Positions 5,547-11,979 of a DNA stretch of 11,979 nucleotides are shown piece by piece. A program made the translations under genes and the position numbers. This stretch comes from Hyphomicrobiales bacterium (GTDB taxonomy: Bacteria > Pseudomonadota > Alphaproteobacteria > Rhodobacterales > Rhodobacteraceae). The stretch's first letter is position 1. Each line of letters begins with the position of its first letter. Location: positions 1-11,979 of the forward strand of contig PWLT01000458.1 of the NCBI GenBank assembly GCA_003558415.1. The letters run 5' to 3'. A model generated the notes under the pieces. It did no database searches, was not told the origin of the DNA, and saw only the letters and a list, made by a program, of their open reading frames with translations.

Positions 5547-7748
5547 TCAGCCGCGCGCGGCGAGGCGGCGTTCGATCTGCCCCACCACGGCAAGCGCGCG
5601 CGCCATGGCGGGGATCTCGTCGAAGACGGGCACGCCGATCTCGCGCGCGCGGGCGCGGTACTGGCGCCGCGTCTCGTCCAGCTCGGCCGAGCCGTCGGTA
5701 CGCATCGCCAGCGCGAAATGGGCAACACCGGGGTATTTCTCCAGCGTCTGACGCACCACCTCGAAGAGGTTGCCAATGGGATCGACCGTGCCGCGACCCA
5801 CGAAGGCGGCAAGGTTGAGATGCATGGCGATGGCATCGGGGGCTGCGTGCTCGAAGACATGGTCGAGGATCTCGCCCGCGATCCAGCCCTCCTTTTCCTG
5901 AAGGGTCGCCACCGGCGTGTCGATGGGATTGGCCACGCTGGTGCCCGGGGGCAGGCCCATGCCCTCCAGCGCGTCGCGCGCCGCACCCTCGAAGGGCGCG
6001 ACCGTCAGCCCGTGATGGGCGAAGATGTCGGCGCCCAACACGCTGGAGCCGCCGCCATTGCCGAACAGCGTGACCTCCTGCGTGGGCTTTTCGGGGCGCA
6101 GCTGGAAATGCTGCAGCGCCAGCAGCGCGTCGATGAACTCGTCCACCGTGGTGGTCAGCGCCACCGGCAGTTGCGCGGCCAGCGCGTCCCAGGCGCGGTC
6201 GTCGCCCGCCAGCGCCCCGGTATGCGAGGCCGCCGCCGTGCGCCCGTATTCGGTGCGCCCGCCCTTGAGCACCACCACCGGCTTGGGCGCGGGGTGGCTG
6301 CGCAGCAGGTCGAAGAAGGCGCGCCCCTCACGGATATCCTCGATATAGAGGCCCAACGCGCGCGTCTGGGGGTCGTCGAAATAGTATTCGACCAGCTCAT
6401 GCGGCTTCACATCGGCGCTGTTGCCGATGGTCACCAGCCCGCTGTAGCGCAGTCCGCGCCACTGGCCGCGCTTGATGATGTCGGTGCTCAGCCCGCCCGA
6501 CTGCGAGATCACGCCGATATTTCCGACCTCCTTCGGCGCCCCCGCCGGAAAGGTCAGCCCACCGCGCGGCGAATAGGTGCCCAGGCAGTTCGGCCCCAGC
6601 ACGCGGATACCGGCCTTGCGCGCCCGCGCGACCAGATCAGCCTGCAGCGCGCGCCCCTCCTCGACCTCGCCAAAACCCGAGGAGATCACCTGCGCCACGC
6701 GTACCCGCCCGGCGCCGGCCTCGAGCGCGTCGGCAATGCGCTCGGCACCGATGGCGACATAGGCGTAATCCACCTTGTGCGGGGTCTCACCCAGCGAGGG
6801 ATAGGCCTTCAGCCCCTCGATCTCGTCGGCCTTGGGGTGGATGGGATAAATCTCTCCGGCATAGCCGAAATCCTTCAGCCGCCGGATGAAGGTGTTGGCG
6901 ATGGTCACACCCTTACCCGAGGCCCCGAGCACGGCGATGGTCTTCGGCTCGAAGAGCGGGCGGAATTCCTCCAGCGCCGGACGCGTTGCGGCCGGCGCCT
7001 CCGAGGTATCGGTTGCCTCGGCATCGGTGAGGATGAAGCGCGCATCGACCGCCACCGCCCCTTCCGGGCTCACGATCACCGGGTTGAGATCGGCCTCGGC
7101 GATGTCGTCCGCGTGGCGCATCAGGATGCCGTTCTCGCCACCGAGCGCGAGCATGGCGTCAACCAGCGCCGCCTCGTCCACCGCGGCCTCGCCGCGCGCG
7201 CCCTTGAGCAGCGCGTGGCCCTTGAGTTCGGCGAGCATCTCCTGCGCGGTGTCCCGGTCCACCGGGCAGATGCGAAAGGAGACATCCTTGAGGATCTCCA
7301 CGAAGATGCCGCCCAGCCCGACCATCAGCATCGGGCCGAATTGCGGATCGCGAAAACCGCCGATGACCACTTCGCGCCCGGCGGGGCTCATCTCTTCGAC
7401 CAGCCAGCCCTCGACATGGGCATCGCGGATCGCGGGTTTCGCGGCCATCTCCTCGATCGCCTCAGCCACAGCCATGCCGTCGGCCAGATTGAGCGCCACG
7501 CCGCCCGCGTCGGACTTGTGAAGGATCTCGGGCGAGACGACCTTGACCACGAAGGGGCCGCGCATCTGCGCAGCCACCTTGGCTCCGGCGCCGGCATCGG
7601 GCACCACCTGCGACCGCGGCGCACGCACGCCGTAAGCCTCCAGCAGTGCCTTGCCCGCCGCCTCGTCCAGCGCCCCGCGCCCCGCGCCGCGCGCCTCTTT
7701 CAGTATCGCGGCGGCCTTCGCGCCGGCGTCCTTGGCAATCATGTTCAT
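5547..7748 (-). CDS. ADP-forming acyl-CoA synthetase, beta-alpha fusion
   Basis: This 733-residue protein belongs to the NDP-forming acyl-CoA synthetase superfamily, which converts acid + CoA + ATP to acyl-CoA + ADP + phosphate through a phosphohistidine. An ATP-grasp (beta) domain comes first (about 20-240; VVKVVSPEILHKSDAGGVAL at 67-86, GPMLMVGLGGIFVEILKD at 138-155, ADLNPVIV at 219-226). It is followed by a CoA-binding Rossmann domain (about 262-355; IAVLGASGKG at 271-280), then two succinyl-CoA-ligase-like domains (VLGPNCLGTY at 383-392; VISQSGGLSTD at 413-423; ASHTGALAG at 507-515, with H509 as the likely phosphohistidine). This beta-alpha order is the reverse of the alpha-beta fusions common in this superfamily. 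The ATG at 7748 has GAGAGGGGAG just upstream and lies 10 nt after the carboxyltransferase stop, so the two are translationally close. It probably activates the imported acid; the substrate is unknown. Confidence 0.88.
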   Translation of the reverse strand: MNMIAKDAGAKAAAILKEARGAGRGALDEAAGKALLEAYGVRAPRSQVVPDAGAGAKVAAQMRGPFVVKVVSPEILHKSDAGGVALNLADGMAVAEAIEEMAAKPAIRDAHVEGWLVEEMSPAGREVVIGGFRDPQFGPMLMVGLGGIFVEILKDVSFRICPVDRDTAQEMLAELKGHALLKGARGEAAVDEAALVDAMLALGGENGILMRHADDIAEADLNPVIVSPEGAVAVDARFILTDAEATDTSEAPAATRPALEEFRPLFEPKTIAVLGASGKGVTIANTFIRRLKDFGYAGEIYPIHPKADEIEGLKAYPSLGETPHKVDYAYVAIGAERIADALEAGAGRVRVAQVISSGFGEVEEGRALQADLVARARKAGIRVLGPNCLGTYSPRGGLTFPAGAPKEVGNIGVISQSGGLSTDIIKRGQWRGLRYSGLVTIGNSADVKPHELVEYYFDDPQTRALGLYIEDIREGRAFFDLLRSHPAPKPVVVLKGGRTEYGRTAAASHTGALAGDDRAWDALAAQLPVALTTTVDEFIDALLALQHFQLRPEKPTQEVTLFGNGGGSSVLGADIFAHHGLTVAPFEGAARDALEGMGLPPGTSVANPIDTPVATLQEKEGWIAGEILDHVFEHAAPDAIAMHLNLAAFVGRGTVDPIGNLFEVVRQTLEKYPGVAHFALAMRTDGSAELDETRRQYRARAREIGVPVFDEIPAMARALAVVGQIERRLAARG

Positions 7749-7758
7749 GACTCCCCTC

Positions 7759-9294
7759 TCAATAGCTCGTGGGCCAGCTGCGCATCAGATGCTCACCGAT
7801 CCCGCCGGTGCGGCGGCGGCGATGAATATCGAACAGCCGGGTGATATAGGCGCGCGTCTCCTGCGGCTTGATCACGTCATGGGCCGAGAAGATCGTCGCC
7901 ATGTCCCAGATCTCGAGATCCTTCTGGATCTCGGCCAGTGCCTCTTCGAAGCCCTCATCGCCAGCGGTGAGGTTGTGAACGATGCTGGTGGCGAACACCG
8001 GATCCATGAAGGAGACCTCGGCCATCGGCCAGGCGATCATCGAATCGTTATGCGCGCCGCCGCCCATGGCGACATAGGCGCGCCCATAGGCCTTGCGGCA
8101 GATCACCGTGACCTGCGGCACCGTGGTCAGGCAGGTGGCGTTCATGAAGTTCATGATATGCCCCGGCGCGCCGCGGCGCTCGGCATCGGTGCCCACGACA
8201 AAACCCGGTGTGTCCATCAGCCGCACGATGGGAATGTTGAAGCTGTCGCACAGCACGGTGAAATCGATGATCTTGCGGCAGGCCTCTGCCGAGAGCGCGC
8301 CGCCCCCGACCTGCGGGTTGTTGGCGATCACGCCCACCACCTTGCCGTCGAGCCGCGCCAGCGCCACCACCGCGGATTTGCCGAAGCGCGGCTTGAGCTC
8401 GAAGATCGACCCGGTGTCAAAGATCACCTCCATGATCTTCTTCATGTTGTACACCTGCGTGCGCTTCTCCGGCATGATGTCGAGGATGCGCGCCTGATCT
8501 GCCTCCTGCCCCTCGGGCACCGGCGCCTCGGGCGGCAATTCGCGGTTGTGGCTGGGCATGTAGGACAGGAAGCGGCGGATCGCAGCCATCGCCTCGGCGT
8601 CGTCATCGACGAAATGATCGATGAGCCCGGTCTGCTCGGCATGCAGCCGCCAGCCACCCAGATCCTCGAGATCGACCTTCTCGCCGATGGCCATCGACAC
8701 CAGCCGTGGGCTGGAGACCGACATGATCGAGCCCTTCTTCATCACGGCAAAGTCGGCGCAGCAGCACAGCCAGGCGGAGGAGCCGAAGGAGGTGTCGAGC
8801 GCGGTCGCCACCCAGGGCGTGTCGCGCATGCGGCGAAACTGGGTGGTGTCATTGCCCAGCATGGTGCCCATGCCCTTGGAGCCCATCGCATCGGGAAGCC
8901 GCGCGCCAGTCGATTCGCCGACATGGACAAAGGGCATCCCGCGCTCGGTGCAGGTCTTGCGGATATAACCCATCTTCTTGGAGTTGGTGGCGCCCGTCGA
9001 GGCGCCCTTGGTGGTGAAATCGTTGACCACCACGCCCACATCGCGCCCGTCGATGCGGCCGAACCCCGTGATCTTGCCGTCGCGCGGGGTCTTGGCAGCC
9101 TCCTTCGCGGAATAGCTCGACCGGCCCAGCAGCCCGACTTCGAAGAAAGAGCCCTCGTCGACGAGCGCGTCGAGCCGCTCCTGTGCGTTGAGCTGGCCGT
9201 TATCGCGCCGGCGGGCGAGTTTTTCCTCGCCGCCCATTGCCTTCGCCTGTTTGCGCATCTCTTCCAGTTTCGCGAGCATGTCTTCATGCGCCAT
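7759..9294 (-). CDS. Acyl-CoA carboxylase carboxyltransferase (beta) subunit, divergent substrate pocket
   Basis: This 511-residue carboxyltransferase of the PccB/AccD5 type has both crotonase-like halves on one chain. It moves carboxylate from carrier-bound biotin to an acyl-CoA (or the reverse). N-half features are RRRDNGQLNAQERLDALVD (28-46), VHVGESTGARLPDA (123-136) and SPRLVSMAIGEKV (195-207), then GLIDHFVDDDAEA. C-half features are GVIANNPQVGGGALS (321-335), RLMDTPGFVVGTDAERRG (358-375), KAYGRAYVAMGGG (401-413), AWPMAEVSFMDP (421-432) and DVIKPQETR (473-481). Within the C-half, the position that in PccB/AccB enzymes is Asp or Ile (after GGAY) is V408, and the usual MGSK is MGGG. The substrate therefore cannot be called propionyl- or acetyl-CoA with confidence. 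Partners should be the BCCP and biotin carboxylase at 2252-3847. The ATG has GGAGG 8 nt upstream. It is the middle gene of the minus-strand operon. Confidence 0.9.
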   Translation of the reverse strand: MAHEDMLAKLEEMRKQAKAMGGEEKLARRRDNGQLNAQERLDALVDEGSFFEVGLLGRSSYSAKEAAKTPRDGKITGFGRIDGRDVGVVVNDFTTKGASTGATNSKKMGYIRKTCTERGMPFVHVGESTGARLPDAMGSKGMGTMLGNDTTQFRRMRDTPWVATALDTSFGSSAWLCCCADFAVMKKGSIMSVSSPRLVSMAIGEKVDLEDLGGWRLHAEQTGLIDHFVDDDAEAMAAIRRFLSYMPSHNRELPPEAPVPEGQEADQARILDIMPEKRTQVYNMKKIMEVIFDTGSIFELKPRFGKSAVVALARLDGKVVGVIANNPQVGGGALSAEACRKIIDFTVLCDSFNIPIVRLMDTPGFVVGTDAERRGAPGHIMNFMNATCLTTVPQVTVICRKAYGRAYVAMGGGAHNDSMIAWPMAEVSFMDPVFATSIVHNLTAGDEGFEEALAEIQKDLEIWDMATIFSAHDVIKPQETRAYITRLFDIHRRRRTGGIGEHLMRSWPTSY

Positions 9295-9316
9295 GTGGCA
9301 GTCCTCCGGTTATTCT

Positions 9317-10390
9317 TCAGGTGTAGGCGACGCGCTCGGCCGTGAGCCGCTCGATGGCGGCGCGATCGAGGCGGGGGCGGTAGCCGGCAGGAAGCCGGAT
9401 CGCGCCCTCGGTGAATTCGAGCGGGTTCTCGAACAGGCGGTCGCGGGGCTTGAGAAAGCCGTTGAACTCGCCGGCATTGTCGATCGTGGTGCGGGCGACG
9501 CAGGCTTCGAGCCAGCCGTGGATCTCGCTGCCCAGCCCGTCGCCGAGCACGGGCTCCATGCCATGCGCACGCACCGCCTCAAGCCCCTCGCGCAGCCGCC
9601 CCAGCCCGCCGAATCGCTTGAGCTTGAGCTTGCAAAAGCCCACGCCCGCGATTTCGCCCGCGCGCGCGATATCGTCGAGAGTGCAGATCGGCTCATAAAG
9701 CATCAGCGGCACCGGCGAGGCGGCCGCGACGGCGGCGTTGGCCTCCCAGTCATCGGCGTCGCAGGGCTGTTCGAACAGCTCGATCCCCTCGGGGGCCAGT
9801 GCTGCCGCGAATCGGCACGCATCCTCGCGCGAGAAGGCGCGATTGGCGTCGAGCCTGAGCGTCGCACGCCCGGACACGACCCGCTGAATGACCGCCAGGC
9901 GCGCCAGATCGGCATCGACATCCTTGCCGACCTTGACCTTGAAGGTGCGGAATCCGCGCGCGATTTCGACCTCGAGCTCGTCCTCTATGCCCTCGGGATC
10001 AGTGGCGTTGACCGGCGTGAGCAGCGGCAGGGTGCAATCCTCGGGGATATCGAGGATCGGATCCTGTGCGAGCACTTCAAGCGCCGTGACGAGGCTCGTC
10101 GCCGCCACCTTGCTTTCCGAAAAACGCGCCAGGGCAGCTGTGCGTGCAGCTTCGGCATCTCGGCCGATCGCGGCCTCCGCCTGCGCCGTCAGGAAAGCCC
10201 AGCCCCCTTCGCGCGTCTCGGCGCTCGAACCCGGCGAGACATGCGCATCGGCGAATCCAACGCGCCCGTCACTGTCCTCGACCTCCACCATGAAGGGCTC
10301 GAAAACCTCGAAGGTGCGGTAGGATAGCCGGTAAGGCCGCACCAGCGGCAAGGCCAGCCTGCGCAATGTCATGGATCTGATCTCGGCCAC
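9317..10390 (-). CDS. Enolase-superfamily enzyme (mandelate racemase/muconate lactonizing group)
   Basis: This 357-residue protein has the N-terminal capping domain (about 1-120) followed by the beta/alpha barrel. The catalytic framework is of the muconate-lactonizing subgroup: the KxK pair K151/K153 (TFKVKVG), metal ligands D181 (RLDANRAF), E207 (ELFEQP) and E233 (MLYEP), and the opposite lysine K256 in CKLKLKRFGG. Such enzymes abstract a proton alpha to a carboxylate and then racemise, epimerise, cyclo-isomerise or dehydrate. The residue at the third metal position is Glu rather than the Asp usual in lactonizing enzymes. The annotated start is GTG at 10390 with GGGAGG about 10 nt upstream; an ATG 18 codons earlier adds a basic, cysteine-containing stretch unlike the family and lacks a good ribosome-binding site. 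It is the first gene of the operon, 22 nt before the carboxyltransferase, and is divergent from the transporter. Its substrate is unknown, probably the acid taken up or its isomer. Confidence 0.85.
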   Translation of the reverse strand: MAEIRSMTLRRLALPLVRPYRLSYRTFEVFEPFMVEVEDSDGRVGFADAHVSPGSSAETREGGWAFLTAQAEAAIGRDAEAARTAALARFSESKVAATSLVTALEVLAQDPILDIPEDCTLPLLTPVNATDPEGIEDELEVEIARGFRTFKVKVGKDVDADLARLAVIQRVVSGRATLRLDANRAFSREDACRFAAALAPEGIELFEQPCDADDWEANAAVAAASPVPLMLYEPICTLDDIARAGEIAGVGFCKLKLKRFGGLGRLREGLEAVRAHGMEPVLGDGLGSEIHGWLEACVARTTIDNAGEFNGFLKPRDRLFENPLEFTEGAIRLPAGYRPRLDRAAIERLTAERVAYT

Positions 10391-10481
10391 GCGATGTTTC
10401 CCTCCCTTGCTGCACCGGCACCCAGCGCGGCGGTGGCGCCTCAACGCGCGACACGGGCCTGCTGCGCCAATGATGAAATTA

Positions 10482-10501
10482 GTAGTTGCTTCTGCTACTA
10501 C
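10482..10501. promoter_or_regulatory. Palindromic operator, copy B (between enolase-superfamily and tctC genes)
   Basis: GTAGTTGC-TTCT-GCTACTAC is a 20-bp inverted repeat with 7 of 8 half-site positions paired and 16 of 20 bases identical to copy A at 2171-2190. The exact half-site GTAGTTGC occurs here on the left and, inverted, on the right of copy A. It lies about 91 bp from the enolase-superfamily start and 84 bp from the tctC start. I saw no third copy in the window. Confidence 0.65.
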
Positions 10502-10514
10502 GTTTTCTTACTCT
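10486..10514 (+). promoter_or_regulatory. Possible promoter of the TTT transporter operon
   Basis: TTGCTT (10486-10491) and TACTCT (10509-10514) are 17 bp apart, and the first box again lies inside the palindrome. The match is moderate. It would give a leader of about 65 nt before tctC. The opposite promoter, for the enolase-superfamily operon, must also lie in 10391-10481, but I cannot pick it out. Confidence 0.3.
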
Positions 10515-10585
10515 TGCCACGCAGACGCCGGGTTTGCAAGTTTCGAAATGCCGCCCGGGTCGAACGCAAAACGGGAGGAACTACC

Positions 10586-11563
10586 ATGATGAACGCTAGA
10601 CTCGTCGCGGCAGCCGTGACTTCGGCGGTGGCGCTGGGCGCCGGTGCGGCGATGGCCCAGGATGCGGCAGACTGGCCGCAGGGCGATCTCAACTACATCC
10701 TGCATGTCAATCCGGGGGGGGCGACGGACGTGATGGCGCGGCGCCTTGCAGACGGCCTGCAGCGCGATCTTGGTGTCAATGTCGTCGTCGAGAACCAGCC
10801 GGGCGGCAGTGGTGCGCGCCAGATGGCACTGATGTCCATGGCTGAACCCGACGGGCAGACGCTGGGTTCGGTGACTGCCTCGCATCTGGGGATGTTCCTG
10901 CAGAATGAGGAATTCGACGTCGATTCGGCCGAATGGGCGTGCGGGCTGGTGCTCGACCCGTTCCTGCTGGCCGTATCCGCCGACAGCGACATCCACAGCC
11001 TCGACGATCTCGTCGAAATGGCGCAGGAGAATCCGGGCCAGATGTCCATCGCCGGCTTTGGCGAAGCCTCTGGCGGGCATGTCGGCTGGGCGATGTTCGA
11101 GGAAGCCGCCGGTATTGAGGGTGATATCAACTGGGTTCCCTATGACAGCGTCGGCGACGCGGTGACCGCCGCACTTGGCGGGCATAACGACATCGCCATC
11201 GCCTATGTCGGCCTCGTGCGTCAGCATGTCGAGGCGGGCAACATGCGCGTGATCGGCATTCAGTCCGACGAGCGTTCCGAAGCCTTCCCGGACGCGCCCA
11301 CCTATGGCGAAGCCGGCTATGACGTGGATACCACCTGGGCACAGTTCCGCGGCACGATCATGCCGGCCGGCACTCCGATCGAGCTTCAGGAGGCGCTGTG
11401 CGACGCGGTCGAGGCGGTTCTGCTGACCGACGAAATGCAGCAATACATCGCCGATTCCGAGCTGGTCTACGGATACATGGCGCCCGCCGAGTTCCGCGAA
11501 TTCGTCGAAGCGCAGGCCGAAGCCGCCGCCTACTGGGCCGAACGCCTCGAATCGATCGAGTGA
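10586..11563 (+). CDS. tctC: TctC/Bug-family periplasmic substrate-binding protein of a TTT transporter
   Basis: This 325-residue protein captures a carboxylate in the periplasm and delivers it to the TctA/TctB membrane unit. Residues 1-24 form a Sec signal peptide with basic MMNAR, a hydrophobic Ala/Val core and a likely cleavage after AMA. The Bug fold is marked by NPGGATDVMARRLADGL (42-58) and VVENQPGGSGARQM (67-80), which form ligand-contacting loops, and by FPDAPTYGEAGYDV (234-247), the usual C-terminal family signature. There are two cysteines (119 and 272), which could pair. The start is the first of two adjacent ATG codons, 7 nt after GGGAGGA. tctB follows after 24 nt. Bug proteins bind a wide range of carboxylates, so the ligand cannot be deduced. 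The gene is divergent from the enolase-superfamily operon and shares operator copy B with it. Confidence 0.9.
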   Translation: MMNARLVAAAVTSAVALGAGAAMAQDAADWPQGDLNYILHVNPGGATDVMARRLADGLQRDLGVNVVVENQPGGSGARQMALMSMAEPDGQTLGSVTASHLGMFLQNEEFDVDSAEWACGLVLDPFLLAVSADSDIHSLDDLVEMAQENPGQMSIAGFGEASGGHVGWAMFEEAAGIEGDINWVPYDSVGDAVTAALGGHNDIAIAYVGLVRQHVEAGNMRVIGIQSDERSEAFPDAPTYGEAGYDVDTTWAQFRGTIMPAGTPIELQEALCDAVEAVLLTDEMQQYIADSELVYGYMAPAEFREFVEAQAEAAAYWAERLESIE

Positions 11564-11587
11564 TCGCCTACAGACGGGAGTCCCCAA

Positions 11588-11979
11588 GTGAACGACGACC
11601 GTAATACCAAGACGCCAGCGCCTTCGGGCGCTGGCGCGTTCTATGCCCTCAAGCTGCCGGCGGTGGTGCTGGATCTCATTGTCTGCATCGCGTTGGGCGC
11701 GCTGGGCATCTGGTTCATCGTCGAGGGCAGGACGCTTCCCGATCCGCGCCGAATGATCGGACCGGGCACATTTCCGATGATCGCAGGCGCATTGCTTACG
11801 ACGCTGTGCATCGCGCAGGCCGTGGTATCCATTCGCGACCGCAAGACAGACTCGGCAGTACCCTTCAGCCGCCCGCTGGCACTTCCCTTCGCCATGGCGC
11901 TGATGCTGGCCTTTCCATTCGCGATGGACAGCTTCGGCTATTACCTCACGGCAGTGATCTGGGTGCCGGCCTTCGCCTG
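11588..11979 (+). CDS. tctB: TctB small membrane subunit of a TTT transporter (partial, runs off the window)
   Basis: The first 130 codons of a DUF1468/TctB protein are present. After a polar N-terminal tail of about 20 residues there is a membrane segment at about 23-48 (VVLDLIVCIALGALGIWFIV), then the family motif GPGTFPMIAGALLT (60-73) in the second segment, then a third (about 101-117), and the start of a fourth ending at the edge. The start is GTG at 11588 with GGGAG 7 nt upstream; the next in-frame starts lie within the first membrane segment, so this one is required. TctB supports the large TctA subunit, which should be encoded next, outside the window. A strong hairpin lies inside the first 20 codons (11613-11636). 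Confidence 0.85.
   Translation, partial: MNDDRNTKTPAPSGAGAFYALKLPAVVLDLIVCIALGALGIWFIVEGRTLPDPRRMIGPGTFPMIAGALLTTLCIAQAVVSIRDRKTDSAVPFSRPLALPFAMALMLAFPFAMDSFGYYLTAVIWVPAFA
11613..11636 (+). promoter_or_regulatory. cUUCGg-capped hairpin inside the start of tctB
   Basis: CGCCAGCGCC-TTCG-GGCGCTGGCG is a perfect 10-bp GC-rich stem closed by a C(UUCG)G tetraloop, the most stable common RNA tetraloop. It lies 50 nt past the tctC stop and 25 nt into tctB, in the variable N-terminal tail coding TPAPSGAG. It may protect the upstream tctC message from 3' exonucleases or slow expression of the membrane subunits, giving excess binding protein. Weak T content after the stem argues against full termination. 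Confidence 0.6.

Noticed and set aside
5718..7844. A 708-codon plus-strand ORF antisense to the acyl-CoA synthetase
   Set aside because: It is a by-product of strong third-position GC bias. The minus-strand frame has complete family motifs and a ribosome-binding site; the plus frame is His/Arg/Gly-rich with no recognisable domain.
7651..9345. A 564-codon plus-strand ORF antisense to the carboxyltransferase, and a similar 379-codon one at 9188-10327
   Set aside because: These have the same antisense low-complexity composition; the minus-strand genes are well supported.
10391..10444. Earlier ATG start (10444) for the enolase-superfamily protein
   Set aside because: The added 18 residues are basic and unlike the family, and the ribosome-binding site fits the GTG at 10390 instead.
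1..11979. CRISPR arrays, tRNA or rRNA genes, intact insertion sequences
   Set aside because: No spaced repeat array, cloverleaf-like sequence, rRNA segment or transposase frame was seen on either strand.

Overview
The window looks like a chromosomal or plasmid segment of a high-GC alphaproteobacterium, most likely a member of the Rhodobacterales. The reasons are a remnant of a gene-transfer-agent (GTA) type baseplate gene, strong G/C third-position bias and the general style of the proteins. Species cannot be told from this sequence.

Layout. Positions 1-1143 are genomic debris: the end of an unknown ORF, a fragment of a tyrosine recombinase with lower GC, a fragment of a GTA gp15-like baseplate gene, and the first 24 codons of a minus-strand gene cut off by the junction. 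From 1282 to the right edge lies an intact catabolic island. It holds a minus-strand FAS1-like/MaoC hydratase (1282-2124); a divergent plus-strand operon of biotin carboxyl carrier protein, biotin carboxylase and the biotin transporter BioY (2252-4448) with a hairpin terminator; a TrmB-type regulator starting with TTG (4576-5451); a convergent minus-strand operon of enolase-superfamily enzyme, carboxyltransferase and ADP-forming acyl-CoA synthetase (10390 down to 5547); and, divergent from that, a tripartite tricarboxylate transporter (TTT) operon with tctC (10586-11563) and the start of tctB (11588 to the edge).

How the genes fit together (inference). The TTT system would bring in a carboxylate and the ADP-forming synthetase would make its CoA ester. 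The three-part biotin enzyme (separate BCCP, BC and CT) would carboxylate it, and the hydratase would add water to an enoyl-CoA. BioY would supply the cofactor. The enolase-superfamily protein probably isomerises or lactonises the acid form. No acyl-CoA dehydrogenase or lyase is visible; the truncated gene after the hydratase may have been the next step.

The most useful new observation is a 20-bp palindrome with half-site GTAGTTGC. It occurs once in each of the two divergent promoter regions (2171-2190 and 10482-10501), which lie 8.3 kb apart, and the two copies match at 16 of 20 positions. It ties all four transcription units into one regulon, and the TrmB-like protein between them is the obvious candidate regulator.
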